From assembly GCA_945866215.1 (NCBI GenBank), contig CAMBGQ010000009.1, forward strand, positions 1 through 47,619: a stretch of 47,619 bases of DNA, read 5' to 3'. The notes under the pieces were generated by a model that had not been told where the DNA came from, did no database searches, and saw only the letters and a program-made list of their open reading frames with translations. This document shows, in pieces, positions 1 to 6,595 of this stretch. Position 1 is the stretch's first letter, and each line of letters opens with the position of its first letter. The DNA is from Opitutus sp. GAS368 (GTDB taxonomy: Bacteria > Verrucomicrobiota > Verrucomicrobiia > Opitutales > UBA953). The translations under genes and the position numbers were made by a program.

Positions 1-175
1 GTTGCTCGCCTTTCCGCAGTTCACCCGACCCGCTGTTTACGATGGTCTCGAGGTGCCCCCCGTCCTCCTAGGAGGAAATCACGCCGAAATCGAAAAATGG
101 CGTCGGGAAAGGCAAATAGAGAAGACAAAGCAACGCAGACCGGACCTGAAGAAAGACCAAGAACACCAGCCATGA
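1..175 (+). CDS. trmD: tRNA (guanine-N1)-methyltransferase TrmD, C-terminal end (5' truncated by window)
   Basis: Reading from base 2 gives a 57-residue C-terminal tail ending at TGA 173-175. It contains [19 protein letters not shown] followed by [13 protein letters not shown], the pattern that closes TrmD (the knotted methyltransferase that makes m1G37 in tRNA). Only the C-terminal helical domain is present; the SAM-binding knot lies outside the window. The stop overlaps the start of rplS as ATGA, so the two genes are probably translationally coupled. This matches the trmD-rplS order found in many bacteria. Identification comes from the motif alone. Confidence 0.88.
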   Translation, partial: LLAFPQFTRPAVYDGLEVPPVLLGGNHAEIEKWRRERQIEKTKQRRPDLKKDQEHQP

Positions 176-582
176 GCAACCATCCCCTCATCCAATTCGC
201 CACCCAGCCCCAGCTGAAAACCGCCCGCGGCGACCATGAATTCAAGGTCGGCGACGGCGTCAAAGTCTCCACCAAGGTTCGCGAAGGCGACAAGGAGCGC
301 ACCCAGCTCTTCGCTGGTATCGTGATTCAGCGTAAAGGTGGCGGTATCCACGAAACCTTCACCGTCCGCCGTATTTCCTTCGGCGAAGGCGTTGAACGTA
401 CCTTCCCGGTCCACTCTCCTAACATCGAGAAGATCGAAGTCGAACGCACCTCGCAGGTCATGCGCGCCCGCCTCTTCTATCTCCGCGATCGCCAGGGTAA
501 GTCGGCGACCAAAGTCAAAGAGAAGCGCTTCGACCCGACCGAGCACGCCGCCGCTGTGGCTGCCGCGGCCGCCGCCAAGTAA
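172..582 (+). CDS. rplS: 50S ribosomal protein L19 (bL19)
   Basis: 136 residues. Structural protein of the large subunit at the 30S-50S interface. The core [20 protein letters not shown], then [11 protein letters not shown] and [12 protein letters not shown], is the bL19 signature. An in-frame ATG lies further upstream at 97, but ATG 172 is preferred: it forms an ATGA overlap with the trmD stop, and the upstream stretch is the trmD tail read in another frame. The protein is longer than the usual roughly 115-120 residues because of a short N-terminal extension and an Ala-rich tail ending in AAAAAAK. A strong terminator follows about 20 bases downstream. Confidence 0.95.
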   Translation: MSNHPLIQFATQPQLKTARGDHEFKVGDGVKVSTKVREGDKERTQLFAGIVIQRKGGGIHETFTVRRISFGEGVERTFPVHSPNIEKIEVERTSQVMRARLFYLRDRQGKSATKVKEKRFDPTEHAAAVAAAAAAK

Positions 583-603
583 GCCCTTCCCAGGCTTCCC
601 CGA

Positions 604-629
604 AACCCCGCCCGTCGGCGGGGTTTTTT
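604..629 (+). terminator. Intrinsic terminator after rplS
   Basis: Perfect 9-bp stem (AACCCCGCC with GGCGGGGTT), 4-base loop CGTC, followed by six T at 624-629. It lies 22 bases past the rplS stop and closes the trmD-rplS unit. Confidence 0.93.
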
Positions 630-743
630 GTGCCTGCCACGCCGGCGCATCCCCACCCCCATCCCCAACCCTCTGATCTCCCCCTATTCGCCCAATGCAA
701 ATTAAGTCATTATCGACCAATGGCTTGATTTGCGTGTTGCGGG

Positions 744-773
744 ACCCCGAAAGCGACGGGGGTATGTTTTTTT
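744..773 (+). promoter_or_regulatory. Hairpin plus T-run upstream of rpsP (leader or terminator candidate)
   Basis: In the 253-base gap between the rplS terminator and rpsP, CCCCG 745-749 can pair with CGGGG 757-761 around a 7-base loop. Seven T follow at 767-773 after TATG. The T-run is displaced from the stem, so it is a poor terminator. It could be part of an rpsP leader. TTGCGG at 737-742 sits 17 bases before GGGTAT 760-765, a weak promoter-like pair. The assignment is tentative. Confidence 0.25.
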
Positions 774-882
774 AATGAAAACAGTCGGGGGAAGGCTTGA
801 CTCTCCCCCTCCCTCCTGCGTTTTTCCACCTCCGTCTTTGGGCCGACCCCGGAGACGACAACCTACCACCTTCTCCCAATCT

Positions 883-1149
883 ATGCTCCGCATCCGCCTC
901 CAACGCTTCGGTACGAAAAACGAGCCGACCTATCGCCTCGTCGTCGCCGAACAAGCCATCCGCCGCGACGGCCGTTTCGTCGAAGTCCTCGGCAATTACA
1001 ATCCCCGCGCCCGTGGCAAGACCCCGGGTCTGGTGATCAACGTCGAGCGAGTCGACCATTGGGTCAAACTCGGCGCCCAGCCGTCCGACACCGCGAAGTC
1101 GCTCGTGAAGCGTGCGCGCGAAGAGTCGGCCACTGCGGCCAAGGCCTAA
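883..1149 (+). CDS. rpsP: 30S ribosomal protein S16 (bS16)
   Basis: 88 residues starting MLRIRLQRFGTKNEPTYR, with VVAEQAIRRDGRFVEVLGNY and the later DHWVKLGAQPSDT, the full bS16 pattern. bS16 is needed for 30S assembly. ATG 883 is chosen because the homologous region begins there; the frame is open upstream but that stretch does not resemble S16. In many bacteria rpsP, rimM, trmD and rplS form one operon. Here rpsP follows trmD-rplS, has its own transcription unit after a terminator, and no rimM is nearby. Confidence 0.95.
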   Translation: MLRIRLQRFGTKNEPTYRLVVAEQAIRRDGRFVEVLGNYNPRARGKTPGLVINVERVDHWVKLGAQPSDTAKSLVKRAREESATAAKA

Positions 1150-1188
1150 GTTAATTTACACGGCGGAAACGCCCACCCTGACGATGCT

Positions 1189-1216
1189 TCACCCCGCCCC
1201 CCGGCGGGGTGATTCA
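1189..1216. terminator. Hairpin between convergent rpsP and the FmdB-like gene
   Basis: Perfect 10-bp stem TCACCCCGCC / GGCGGGGTGA with loop CCCC. The T-run is weak (TTCATTT). It sits between genes that converge, so it may stop transcription from both sides. Confidence 0.75.
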
Positions 1217-1236
1217 TTTGGGGAGGTCGCCGCCGC

Positions 1237-1500
1237 TCAGTTGAGCTTGTTCCAACCACCCTTGCCGTCCTTCTCCAGACGCTGGAAGCCCGCTTGGGCG
1301 AGACGCTTGTCGCTCAAGCCCTGCTTCATGGCCCCTTCGCCATATTTCGTCGTGAGCGTCGGCGACTCCAGCACGCGGCGGCACGGCTCCTGGGTCACGG
1401 GATGCTGCGTGAAGTCGGGGACCTCCGCGGGCAGGTCGACCTCGAACTCGTCGCCATCGGCGCCGTCGGGCTTGATTACGATGTAGCGGCGCAGCGGCAT
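1237..1500 (-). CDS. FmdB-like small protein lacking zinc-binding cysteines
   Basis: 87 residues, MPLRRYIVIKPDGADGDEFE and then HPVTQEPCRRVLESPTL. The layout (short N-terminal strand, a P-C-R-R-V-L-E-S-P segment, basic C terminus) resembles FmdB/CxxC regulatory proteins, which carry a zinc ribbon of two CxxC pairs. Here only one Cys remains and no CxxC pair is visible, so a zinc ribbon is not possible in the usual form. It starts three bases after the stop of the OppC-like gene and is the last gene of that operon. The family link is a weak visual match. Confidence 0.55.
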   Translation of the reverse strand: MPLRRYIVIKPDGADGDEFEVDLPAEVPDFTQHPVTQEPCRRVLESPTLTTKYGEGAMKQGLSDKRLAQAGFQRLEKDGKGGWNKLN

Positions 1501-1503
1501 GGA

Positions 1504-2382
1504 TTATCGGCGGGAGGATCGCGGGTCGAAGGCGTCGCGCAGGCCGTCGCCGAGGAAGTTGAGCGAGAGCAACGTGAGTGCGAAGACGACCGACGGGGAG
1601 ATCAGTAGCCACGGACACTCCTCCATGATGTCGGCCCCTTCCTTGATCATCAGCCCCCAGGAAGTCATCGGCGCTTTCACGCCGAGCCCGAGGAAGCTCA
1701 CAAAGGCCTCCAGCAGCATGACGCCGGGGACGGTCAGGGTGGCGCATACGGCGATGGTGCCAGCCAGGTTCGGCAGGTAGTGCCGGCAGAAGATGCCCCA
1801 CCGCGACTGGCCGAGCGACTCGGCGGCCTGCACGAACTGCGAGGCCTTCAGTTCCCGCGTCTGGTTACGGATGATGCGCGCCATGGTCAGCCAAGAGACG
1901 CCGCCTACGGCCAAGAAAATCATCGGCATGTTCTGCCCGAAGACGACGGTGGCCAGAATGACGATGAGCGTCAGCGGCAGGGTGCTCACGATATCGACGA
2001 AGCGCATCAGGGCGTCCTCGGTTCGGCCGCCGATCTCCGCCGCCAGCACACCGTAGCAGATGCCCACGACCAAGGCGACGGCGGTGGCGATGAGCCCGAC
2101 GAAGAGCGAGATCATCCCGCCTTGCAGCAGCCGGGAGAGGACGTCGCGGCCGAGTAAATCCGTGCCGAGCCAATGGGCGGACGACGGCGCCATGGCGCTC
2201 TGCGCGAGGTCCTGCTCCATGTAAGAATAAGGCGCGATCCACGGCGACAGGAAGCAGGCGGTGGCGACGGCCACGAGGAAGCCGCCGGACCAGACCGCCG
2301 CGCGATCCCGCCGGAAGCGCTGCCAGCCGCTTTCGCCCGCCAAGGACTCGACGGCCAGGGACTCGGCGGCGGCGTCCATCAT
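1504..2382 (-). CDS. ABC transporter permease, OppC/DppC type
   Basis: 292 residues. Integral membrane half of a peptide or similar importer. After a short cytoplasmic N terminus there is one membrane segment, then a periplasmic stretch with SAHWLGTDLLGRDVLSRLL, the hallmark of OppC-type permeases, followed by about five membrane segments. The EAA-like loop lies around QAAESLGQSRWGIFCRHYLPN. Start ATG 2382 overlaps the OppB stop as ATGA. Open frame continues upstream but overlaps OppB and does not look like protein. No ATPase or substrate-binding gene is present in the window, so the substrate cannot be named. Confidence 0.9.
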   Translation of the reverse strand: MMDAAAESLAVESLAGESGWQRFRRDRAAVWSGGFLVAVATACFLSPWIAPYSYMEQDLAQSAMAPSSAHWLGTDLLGRDVLSRLLQGGMISLFVGLIATAVALVVGICYGVLAAEIGGRTEDALMRFVDIVSTLPLTLIVILATVVFGQNMPMIFLAVGGVSWLTMARIIRNQTRELKASQFVQAAESLGQSRWGIFCRHYLPNLAGTIAVCATLTVPGVMLLEAFVSFLGLGVKAPMTSWGLMIKEGADIMEECPWLLISPSVVFALTLLSLNFLGDGLRDAFDPRSSRR

Positions 2383-3296
2383 GGGTTGCGGGCCACCTTG
2401 GGGTTTAGCGCAGCGTTGGCCAGGTCGGCCGCGAGGTTGAGGAAGAGCAACGCCGCCGCGTAGACGATCGTCGTGCCGAGGATCAGCGTGACGTCGCGAT
2501 TGATGATGGCGGTGACGAAGAGACGCCCCATGCCCGGGACATCGAAGAGGGACTCGACCACGAAAGACCCCGAGACGAGGCCCGCTGCGGCGGGCCCGAG
2601 GTAGGTGACGACGGGCAGTAGTGCGTTGCGCAGCGCGTGCACGAACCAGACGCGGAGCGCCGGCACGCCCTTGGCGCGCGCGGTGCGGACGTAATCCAGC
2701 GAGCGTACTTCCATGAGCGAACCGCGGGTCAGTCGCGCGAGCGGCGCGGCGGTGATCAATCCGAGCGTGGCCGCCGGCAGGATGAAGTGTTCCAGCGAAC
2801 CCCAGCCACATGGCGGCAACCAGCCCAGGCCGAGCGCGAACACGAGCGCCAGGATCGGCCCGAGGACGAACGACGGCACGCAGATCCCCACGAGCGTGAA
2901 CCCCATTGGCACGCGATCGAGCCAGCTGTTGGGCCGCGAAGCCGCGAGTACGCCGACGGGCACGCCGATGAGCACCGCGACCAGCAGCGCGACGAGGCCC
3001 AGCGAGCCGGAGACGCCGATGCGCGAGCCGATGACCTCGCGGACCGACCAGCCAGGATATTTGATCGAGGGCCCCAGGTCGCCTTGGGTCAGATTCGCGA
3101 CGTAATTGCCGAGCTGAATCTGGAGCGGCTGGTCGAGGCCGTAATACTTCTCGAGCCGCGCCTTCACCTCGGCCGGCAAGGGACGATCCTTGTCAAACGG
3201 TCCGCCGGGGACCGCGTGGGCGAGGAAGAAGGTCGCCGCGACGACGATGAGCAGCACCGGGACCATCTCCAGCAAGCGACGCAGGACGTAAGCCAT
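2379..3296 (-). CDS. ABC transporter permease, OppB/DppB type
   Basis: 305 residues, six predicted membrane segments. It starts MAYVLRRLLEMVPVLLIVV as OppB proteins do. It has the conserved periplasmic DQPLQIQLGNYVANLTQGDLG, the cytoplasmic RTARAKGVP loop (EAA motif) and the C-terminal SLFDVPGMGRLFVTA. It pairs with the OppC-type gene to form the membrane channel. Start ATG 3296 overlaps the stop of the lipoprotein gene by ATGA. The operon order of a small lipoprotein followed by OppB and OppC is clear from the overlaps; partner ATPases and a binding protein must be encoded elsewhere. Confidence 0.92.
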   Translation of the reverse strand: MAYVLRRLLEMVPVLLIVVAATFFLAHAVPGGPFDKDRPLPAEVKARLEKYYGLDQPLQIQLGNYVANLTQGDLGPSIKYPGWSVREVIGSRIGVSGSLGLVALLVAVLIGVPVGVLAASRPNSWLDRVPMGFTLVGICVPSFVLGPILALVFALGLGWLPPCGWGSLEHFILPAATLGLITAAPLARLTRGSLMEVRSLDYVRTARAKGVPALRVWFVHALRNALLPVVTYLGPAAAGLVSGSFVVESLFDVPGMGRLFVTAIINRDVTLILGTTIVYAAALLFLNLAADLANAALNPKVARNP

Positions 3297-3586
3297 CAGG
3301 GTTTCTTCTCGGTGGTTTGGAGGCGCCTCCCGAGTTCTTCGGTCGACGGGGGCGGCGGCAAGCCAGACTTGGCCCGGTCCGTCCAACCCATCTTGCGCGC
3401 CAACGCTTCGTAAGCCTGCGGGCTGAGGGTCTCGCTGGCCTTCAGGCGGGCCTGACGTTCTTCGGTGTCGTCCAGTAGCCGCTCCTGTATAGCGGCGGCG
3501 TCACGCTTCGGGCTCGGCAAGGAACAACCGGCGCCCAACACCGCGAGGATGAGCAAGAGCAAGAAGGCGCGACGGGGCGGCGACAT
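3296..3586 (-). CDS. Small putative lipoprotein
   Basis: 96 residues: MSPPRRAFLLLLILAVLGAGC, a basic start and hydrophobic stretch ending in Cys, resembling a lipoprotein signal (position -3 is Gly rather than the usual Leu, so the lipobox is weak). The mature part is short, charged and Pro-rich (SGLPPPPSTEELGRR). An alternative ATG at 3613 adds nine residues but overlaps the DCC gene more. The stop overlaps the OppB-type start. No known domain recognised; perhaps an accessory of the permease pair. Confidence 0.6.
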   Translation of the reverse strand: MSPPRRAFLLLLILAVLGAGCSLPSPKRDAAAIQERLLDDTEERQARLKASETLSPQAYEALARKMGWTDRAKSGLPPPPSTEELGRRLQTTEKKP

Positions 3587-3596
3587 ACCGATGGTT

Positions 3597-3983
3597 CTAC
3601 TCCGCGAGGTCATGAGGGCTCAAGCGCTTACAGGTTTCCGGTCCGGTGAAAAGATGGCGGCGACGCGCCACCTGATTATAACAGTGATCACGGAGCACCG
3701 CGGGGCAGAGACCCGCGACCCAGGCCAGGAGGCGCCAGCCCCCACCCAGCCCCCGCAGCAAAGCAAGGACGGCCGCCGACCGCACCAAGCGGCGCGATCC
3801 GTCCCAGACCACAATCGTGTCCGGGTCGCCGCCCGGCGGCTCGCCGGCGATGCGCGCAGGCTCGCCTCGGTTCGTCGCGAAGATCATGCCGCCGGCCTGA
3901 TTCCGACGGGCCAGCCAAGCGGCCGTCCGATTGCACAGGGCGCAGGAGCCGTCGATCAACACGACGAGAGGCGCATTCTGCAT
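3597..3983 (-). CDS. DCC-family (DUF393) thiol-disulfide oxidoreductase-like protein
   Basis: 128 residues. The N terminus LVVLIDGSCALCNR fits the DGxCxLCN motif that names the family, with a thioredoxin-like start. The later AAVLALLRGLGGGWRLLAWV and the C-terminal RDHCYNQVARRR also match family members, where Y-x-x-x-A-x-x-R is common. The CxxC could support thiol redox chemistry, but substrates are unknown for the family. It lies just upstream of the small lipoprotein gene on the same strand. Confidence 0.85.
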   Translation of the reverse strand: MQNAPLVVLIDGSCALCNRTAAWLARRNQAGGMIFATNRGEPARIAGEPPGGDPDTIVVWDGSRRLVRSAAVLALLRGLGGGWRLLAWVAGLCPAVLRDHCYNQVARRRHLFTGPETCKRLSPHDLAE

Positions 3984-4120
3984 AGACCGACCTTAAGCCT
4001 GGCTCGGCCGGTGTGAAGGGGCAAAACCGAGTTCCCAAGGGGCGGAGAAAGCCGCCTGAAGGCCAGCGAAAGCGCTTGTCATGGGGCAAGGGCACTGCCA
4101 AGTTGCCCATCCTGTTGGCC

Positions 4121-4207
4121 GGAAGGGTATCCAAGTGGCTAAAGGTCGCGGACTGTAAATCCGTTCAGCTTCGCTGTTCGTGGGTTCGAATCCCACCCCT
4201 TCCACCA
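4121..4207 (+). tRNA. tRNA-Tyr (GTA anticodon)
   Basis: The acceptor stem GGAAGGG 4121-4127 pairs with CCCTTCC 4197-4203, followed by A and an encoded CCA at 4205-4207. The anticodon loop contains CTGTAAA with anticodon GTA. A long variable arm (CAGCTTCGCTG) and a T-arm GTGGGTTCGAATCCCAC are present. The long variable arm fits a bacterial class II tRNA-Tyr. Confidence 0.97.
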
Positions 4208-4218
4208 GCAGGACTCCT

Positions 4219-4241
4219 GAGGCCCCTCAAAAAGGGGCCTC
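4219..4241 (+). terminator. Hairpin after tRNA-Tyr
   Basis: Perfect 9-bp stem GAGGCCCCT / AGGGGCCTC with loop CAAAA, 11 bases after the tRNA 3' end. The following bases (TCCCTGCCC) are not T-rich. It may act as a terminator or processing boundary before rpsT. Confidence 0.6.
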
Positions 4242-4308
4242 TCCCTGCCCGAAAACCTCAAATCCGCGTTGACTCCGAGGGCCGCCCACGGCTTCCCTAC
4301 TGACTCAC

Positions 4309-4554
4309 ATGGCCAACATCAAAGCTAACAAGAAGAGCATCCGCCAGACCCTCCGTCGCGCTGAGCATAACAAGGTCGTCCGCACCCGACTCAAGGGTCT
4401 CGTCAAGAACCTGACCGGCGAAAACGTTGTGGCCAACGCCTCCCTCGTCGCTTCCGCCGCCGACAAGGCCGCGAAGACCGGCGTGATCCACCGCAATAAG
4501 GCGAACCGCATCAAGGCGCGCCTCGCGAAGAAGCTCGCGGCGGCCAAGAAGTGA
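4309..4554 (+). CDS. rpsT: 30S ribosomal protein S20 (bS20)
   Basis: 81 residues starting MANIKANKKSIRQTLRRAE, highly basic, with HRNKANRIKARLAKKL near the end, the standard bS20 profile. bS20 binds 16S rRNA early in small-subunit assembly. It is monocistronic: hairpin upstream, strong terminator downstream. Confidence 0.96.
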   Translation: MANIKANKKSIRQTLRRAEHNKVVRTRLKGLVKNLTGENVVANASLVASAADKAAKTGVIHRNKANRIKARLAKKLAAAKK

Positions 4555-4574
4555 TGCGGGTCGGCTCCCTCACC

Positions 4575-4605
4575 AACCCCGTCGCTTAGGCGCCGGGGTT
4601 TTTTT
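4575..4605 (+). terminator. Intrinsic terminator after rpsT
   Basis: AACCCCG pairs with CGGGGTT around a loop that can pair further (GCGC). Seven T follow at 4599-4605. It ends only 10 bases before the ATG of the next gene, so that gene must be expressed by read-through or from a promoter inside this region. Confidence 0.9.
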
Positions 4606-4615
4606 GTCCCCGGCT

Positions 4616-5419
4616 ATGTCCGACCTGCCCCCCGCCTCCATCGGCTTCGCCGCCGGTCTGCTTGGCGAGGAGGCCTATCGTCTCGCCGTCCTGGCCACCG
4701 GCCCCGGCTGGGTCGCGCTGGATAAGCCCAGTGGCGTCGCGCTGGAAGAACACCCTTGGCAGAAAGGCGCCCCCACCCTGCTCGGCCAACTGCGGGCGCA
4801 ACTCGAGGCCGGCAAGCCAGAGATGCTTCGCCTCGGGCTCGCCGAACCTGCCGTGGTCTTCGGGCCCGAACCCGAATCCGCCGGCATCGCGATCATCGCC
4901 GACCGCGCCACCGCGTTGCCTAGCTGGCGCGAGGCCCTCGGCTCCGGCGCCTTCCGCTTCGACTACGAATTCATCGCGCGGACGGAAGACGCGCCGGAGG
5001 ACGCCGGCCTCTGCGACCTGCCCGTGGGCATGGACGACTCGCAGGAACGGGCCTTCGTTTCGCGGCGCAACGGCAAACACGCCCAGACCCGTTTCGAACC
5101 CGGCCGGGCCTGCGGTCGTTGGCGCATCTGGACCGCCCACACGCCCTTCCCGCGTCGCGATCAAGTCCGCATCCACGCCGCCGAATGCGGTATCCGCATC
5201 GCCGGCGAGCTGAAGTACGGGCGTTCGGGTCGCGTGACACTCACCGACACGACCCCGAAGGGGCGCCTCAATAAGGGCGAAGACAAGCCGCTGCACCGCG
5301 GCCTCTTGCTGCGCGTCGCGGGTGTCGCCGGTAAGGTCGCCGGACAGGAGTTCACCATCGTCGCGGCCCGGCCCGACGATTTCGCGACGGTGGTCAAGCG
5401 TCTCTCGAAAGGGATCTGA
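4616..5419 (+). CDS. RluA-like pseudouridine synthase homologue with altered catalytic motif
   Basis: 267 residues. VALDKPSGVALEEHP near residue 33 matches the KPxG strand of RluA-type enzymes, and RDQVRIHAAECGIRIAGELKYG matches their C-terminal QIRvH...G.PI.GD..YG block. The catalytic RLDxxTSG motif is replaced by GPEPESAG at residues 83-90, so the essential Asp is Glu85 and the preceding Arg is Gly83. Substitution of this Asp is known to abolish pseudouridine formation in the family, so the protein may be inactive, RNA-binding only, or doing something else. ATG 4616 is chosen over TTG 4604, which lies in the terminator T-run. Confidence 0.7.
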   Translation: MSDLPPASIGFAAGLLGEEAYRLAVLATGPGWVALDKPSGVALEEHPWQKGAPTLLGQLRAQLEAGKPEMLRLGLAEPAVVFGPEPESAGIAIIADRATALPSWREALGSGAFRFDYEFIARTEDAPEDAGLCDLPVGMDDSQERAFVSRRNGKHAQTRFEPGRACGRWRIWTAHTPFPRRDQVRIHAAECGIRIAGELKYGRSGRVTLTDTTPKGRLNKGEDKPLHRGLLLRVAGVAGKVAGQEFTIVAARPDDFATVVKRLSKGI

Positions 5420-6034
5420 TTAGGCCTCCGACGGGAACCGCAGCGTAAAACGATCCGTCGTGCGCGCGTAGCCGTCCGGGCTATTCAGCCGGCCGATCGG
5501 CGCATAGTGCGCGTAATCGACCTTCCACGTCGCGGGGTCGGCGACGCCCTGACGCACGTGGGCGAGCAGGATCTCGACGACGACCAACCGGTTGGCCCCA
5601 TACTTTCGGACATCGAGTACGCGGCACTCCAACGCGACGGGACATTCGACCAGCCGCGGAGGCCGCACGCGCTCGGACGCGGCGAGCGTGAAGCCCGCTC
5701 GCGGCACTTCGCTCACGCCCGGCGGTAAGGGGCGGGCGCACTCGACCATCTTCGCCGCCACGGCCTCGTCGCAGAGATGAAGCACGCACTCGCCGTGGGC
5801 GAGCAGGTTTGCGGCGGTGTCCTTCGGTGTGCCGTCGTCGCGGTCAGCGGGGGCGAAGACGGCGATGGCTGGCTCCGCGCCCATGAGGTTGAAGAACGAG
5901 AACGGGGCCGCGTTGACCACGCCCGCAGCGTCGAGGGTCGTCGCCAACGCGATGGGGCGCGGGACGACGAGCCCAGCGAGCAACCGATACGCCAAGGTGC
6001 CCGGATGGGCGGCGACGTCGAAGCGCACGCTCAT
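5420..6034 (-). CDS. Flavin reductase-like FMN-binding split-barrel protein
   Basis: 204 residues. RLLAGLVVPRPIALATTLDAAG, then NAAPFSFFNLMGAEPAIAVF, is the FMN-binding pattern of the flavin reductase-like split barrel (the S-F-F-N segment contacts flavin in relatives). HARGINAL features such as VDYAHYAPIGRLNSPDGYART close the domain as in family members. Probable role: an NAD(P)H-dependent FMN reductase or a flavoprotein of unknown substrate. It overlaps the lspA stop as ATGA, so it is the last gene of the ileS-lspA operon. It is convergent with the RluA-like gene and abuts it with no gap. Confidence 0.82.
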   Translation of the reverse strand: MSVRFDVAAHPGTLAYRLLAGLVVPRPIALATTLDAAGVVNAAPFSFFNLMGAEPAIAVFAPADRDDGTPKDTAANLLAHGECVLHLCDEAVAAKMVECARPLPPGVSEVPRAGFTLAASERVRPPRLVECPVALECRVLDVRKYGANRLVVVEILLAHVRQGVADPATWKVDYAHYAPIGRLNSPDGYARTTDRFTLRFPSEA

Positions 6035-6585
6035 GCCCTGGGCGGCGGATCTTCGCCGCCGTGCGAGACGATCGCTTCCCGGCGCAGGCGATCATGCCGG
6101 TAGGACATGAAGATATAAAGCCCCACGCCGACACAGATGCAGGAATCCGCCACGTTGAAGGCCGGGAAACGGTAATACGGAAGATGCACGTCGATGAAGT
6201 CGATGACGTGTCCGCCGAAGAGCCGGTCGCGGACGTTGCCCAGGGTACCGCCGACGAAAAGGCCGAAGGCGAGCTGGCCGCCCTGGAGTTCGCGCAAGAG
6301 CGGCAGGCGCCAACGCCAGACAAGCGCAAGCACGGCCAGCGCGAGCAAAATGAGGAACGGCCGCACGTCGTATTCGGCCCCCAGACCCCAGGCGGCGCCT
6401 TTGTTGCCGACGTGCACGAGCCACAACCAGTCGAACAGCATGATTGGCGGGCGCGCGGGGTCGTCGCCAAAGTAGGTGCCGAAAGGGATGAACCGCACCA
6501 CGAGTAGCTTCGACGCAATATCGGTGGCGAGCGCGGCCACGCCAACCGTCCAGAAAGAGAGATAGGGACGGAGCCGGGCGAACAT
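6031..6585 (-). CDS. lspA: Lipoprotein signal peptidase (signal peptidase II)
   Basis: 184 residues, four membrane segments. Aspartyl protease that removes the signal peptide of diacylglyceryl prolipoproteins. Visible motifs: NKGAAWGLG after the first periplasmic part, GGTLGNVRDRLFGGHVIDFI carrying the first catalytic Asp (N-x-x-D-R), and FPAFNVADSCI with the second catalytic Asp. ATG 6585 is chosen since it begins MFARLRPYLSFW, the natural first membrane segment; longer frames run into the upstream gene. It starts 10 bases after the DksA-like stop in the ileS cluster. Its substrates in this window would include the putative lipoproteins at 3296 and 41022. Confidence 0.93.
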   Translation of the reverse strand: MFARLRPYLSFWTVGVAALATDIASKLLVVRFIPFGTYFGDDPARPPIMLFDWLWLVHVGNKGAAWGLGAEYDVRPFLILLALAVLALVWRWRLPLLRELQGGQLAFGLFVGGTLGNVRDRLFGGHVIDFIDVHLPYYRFPAFNVADSCICVGVGLYIFMSYRHDRLRREAIVSHGGEDPPPRA

Positions 6586-6595
6586 GGGCGCTCGC

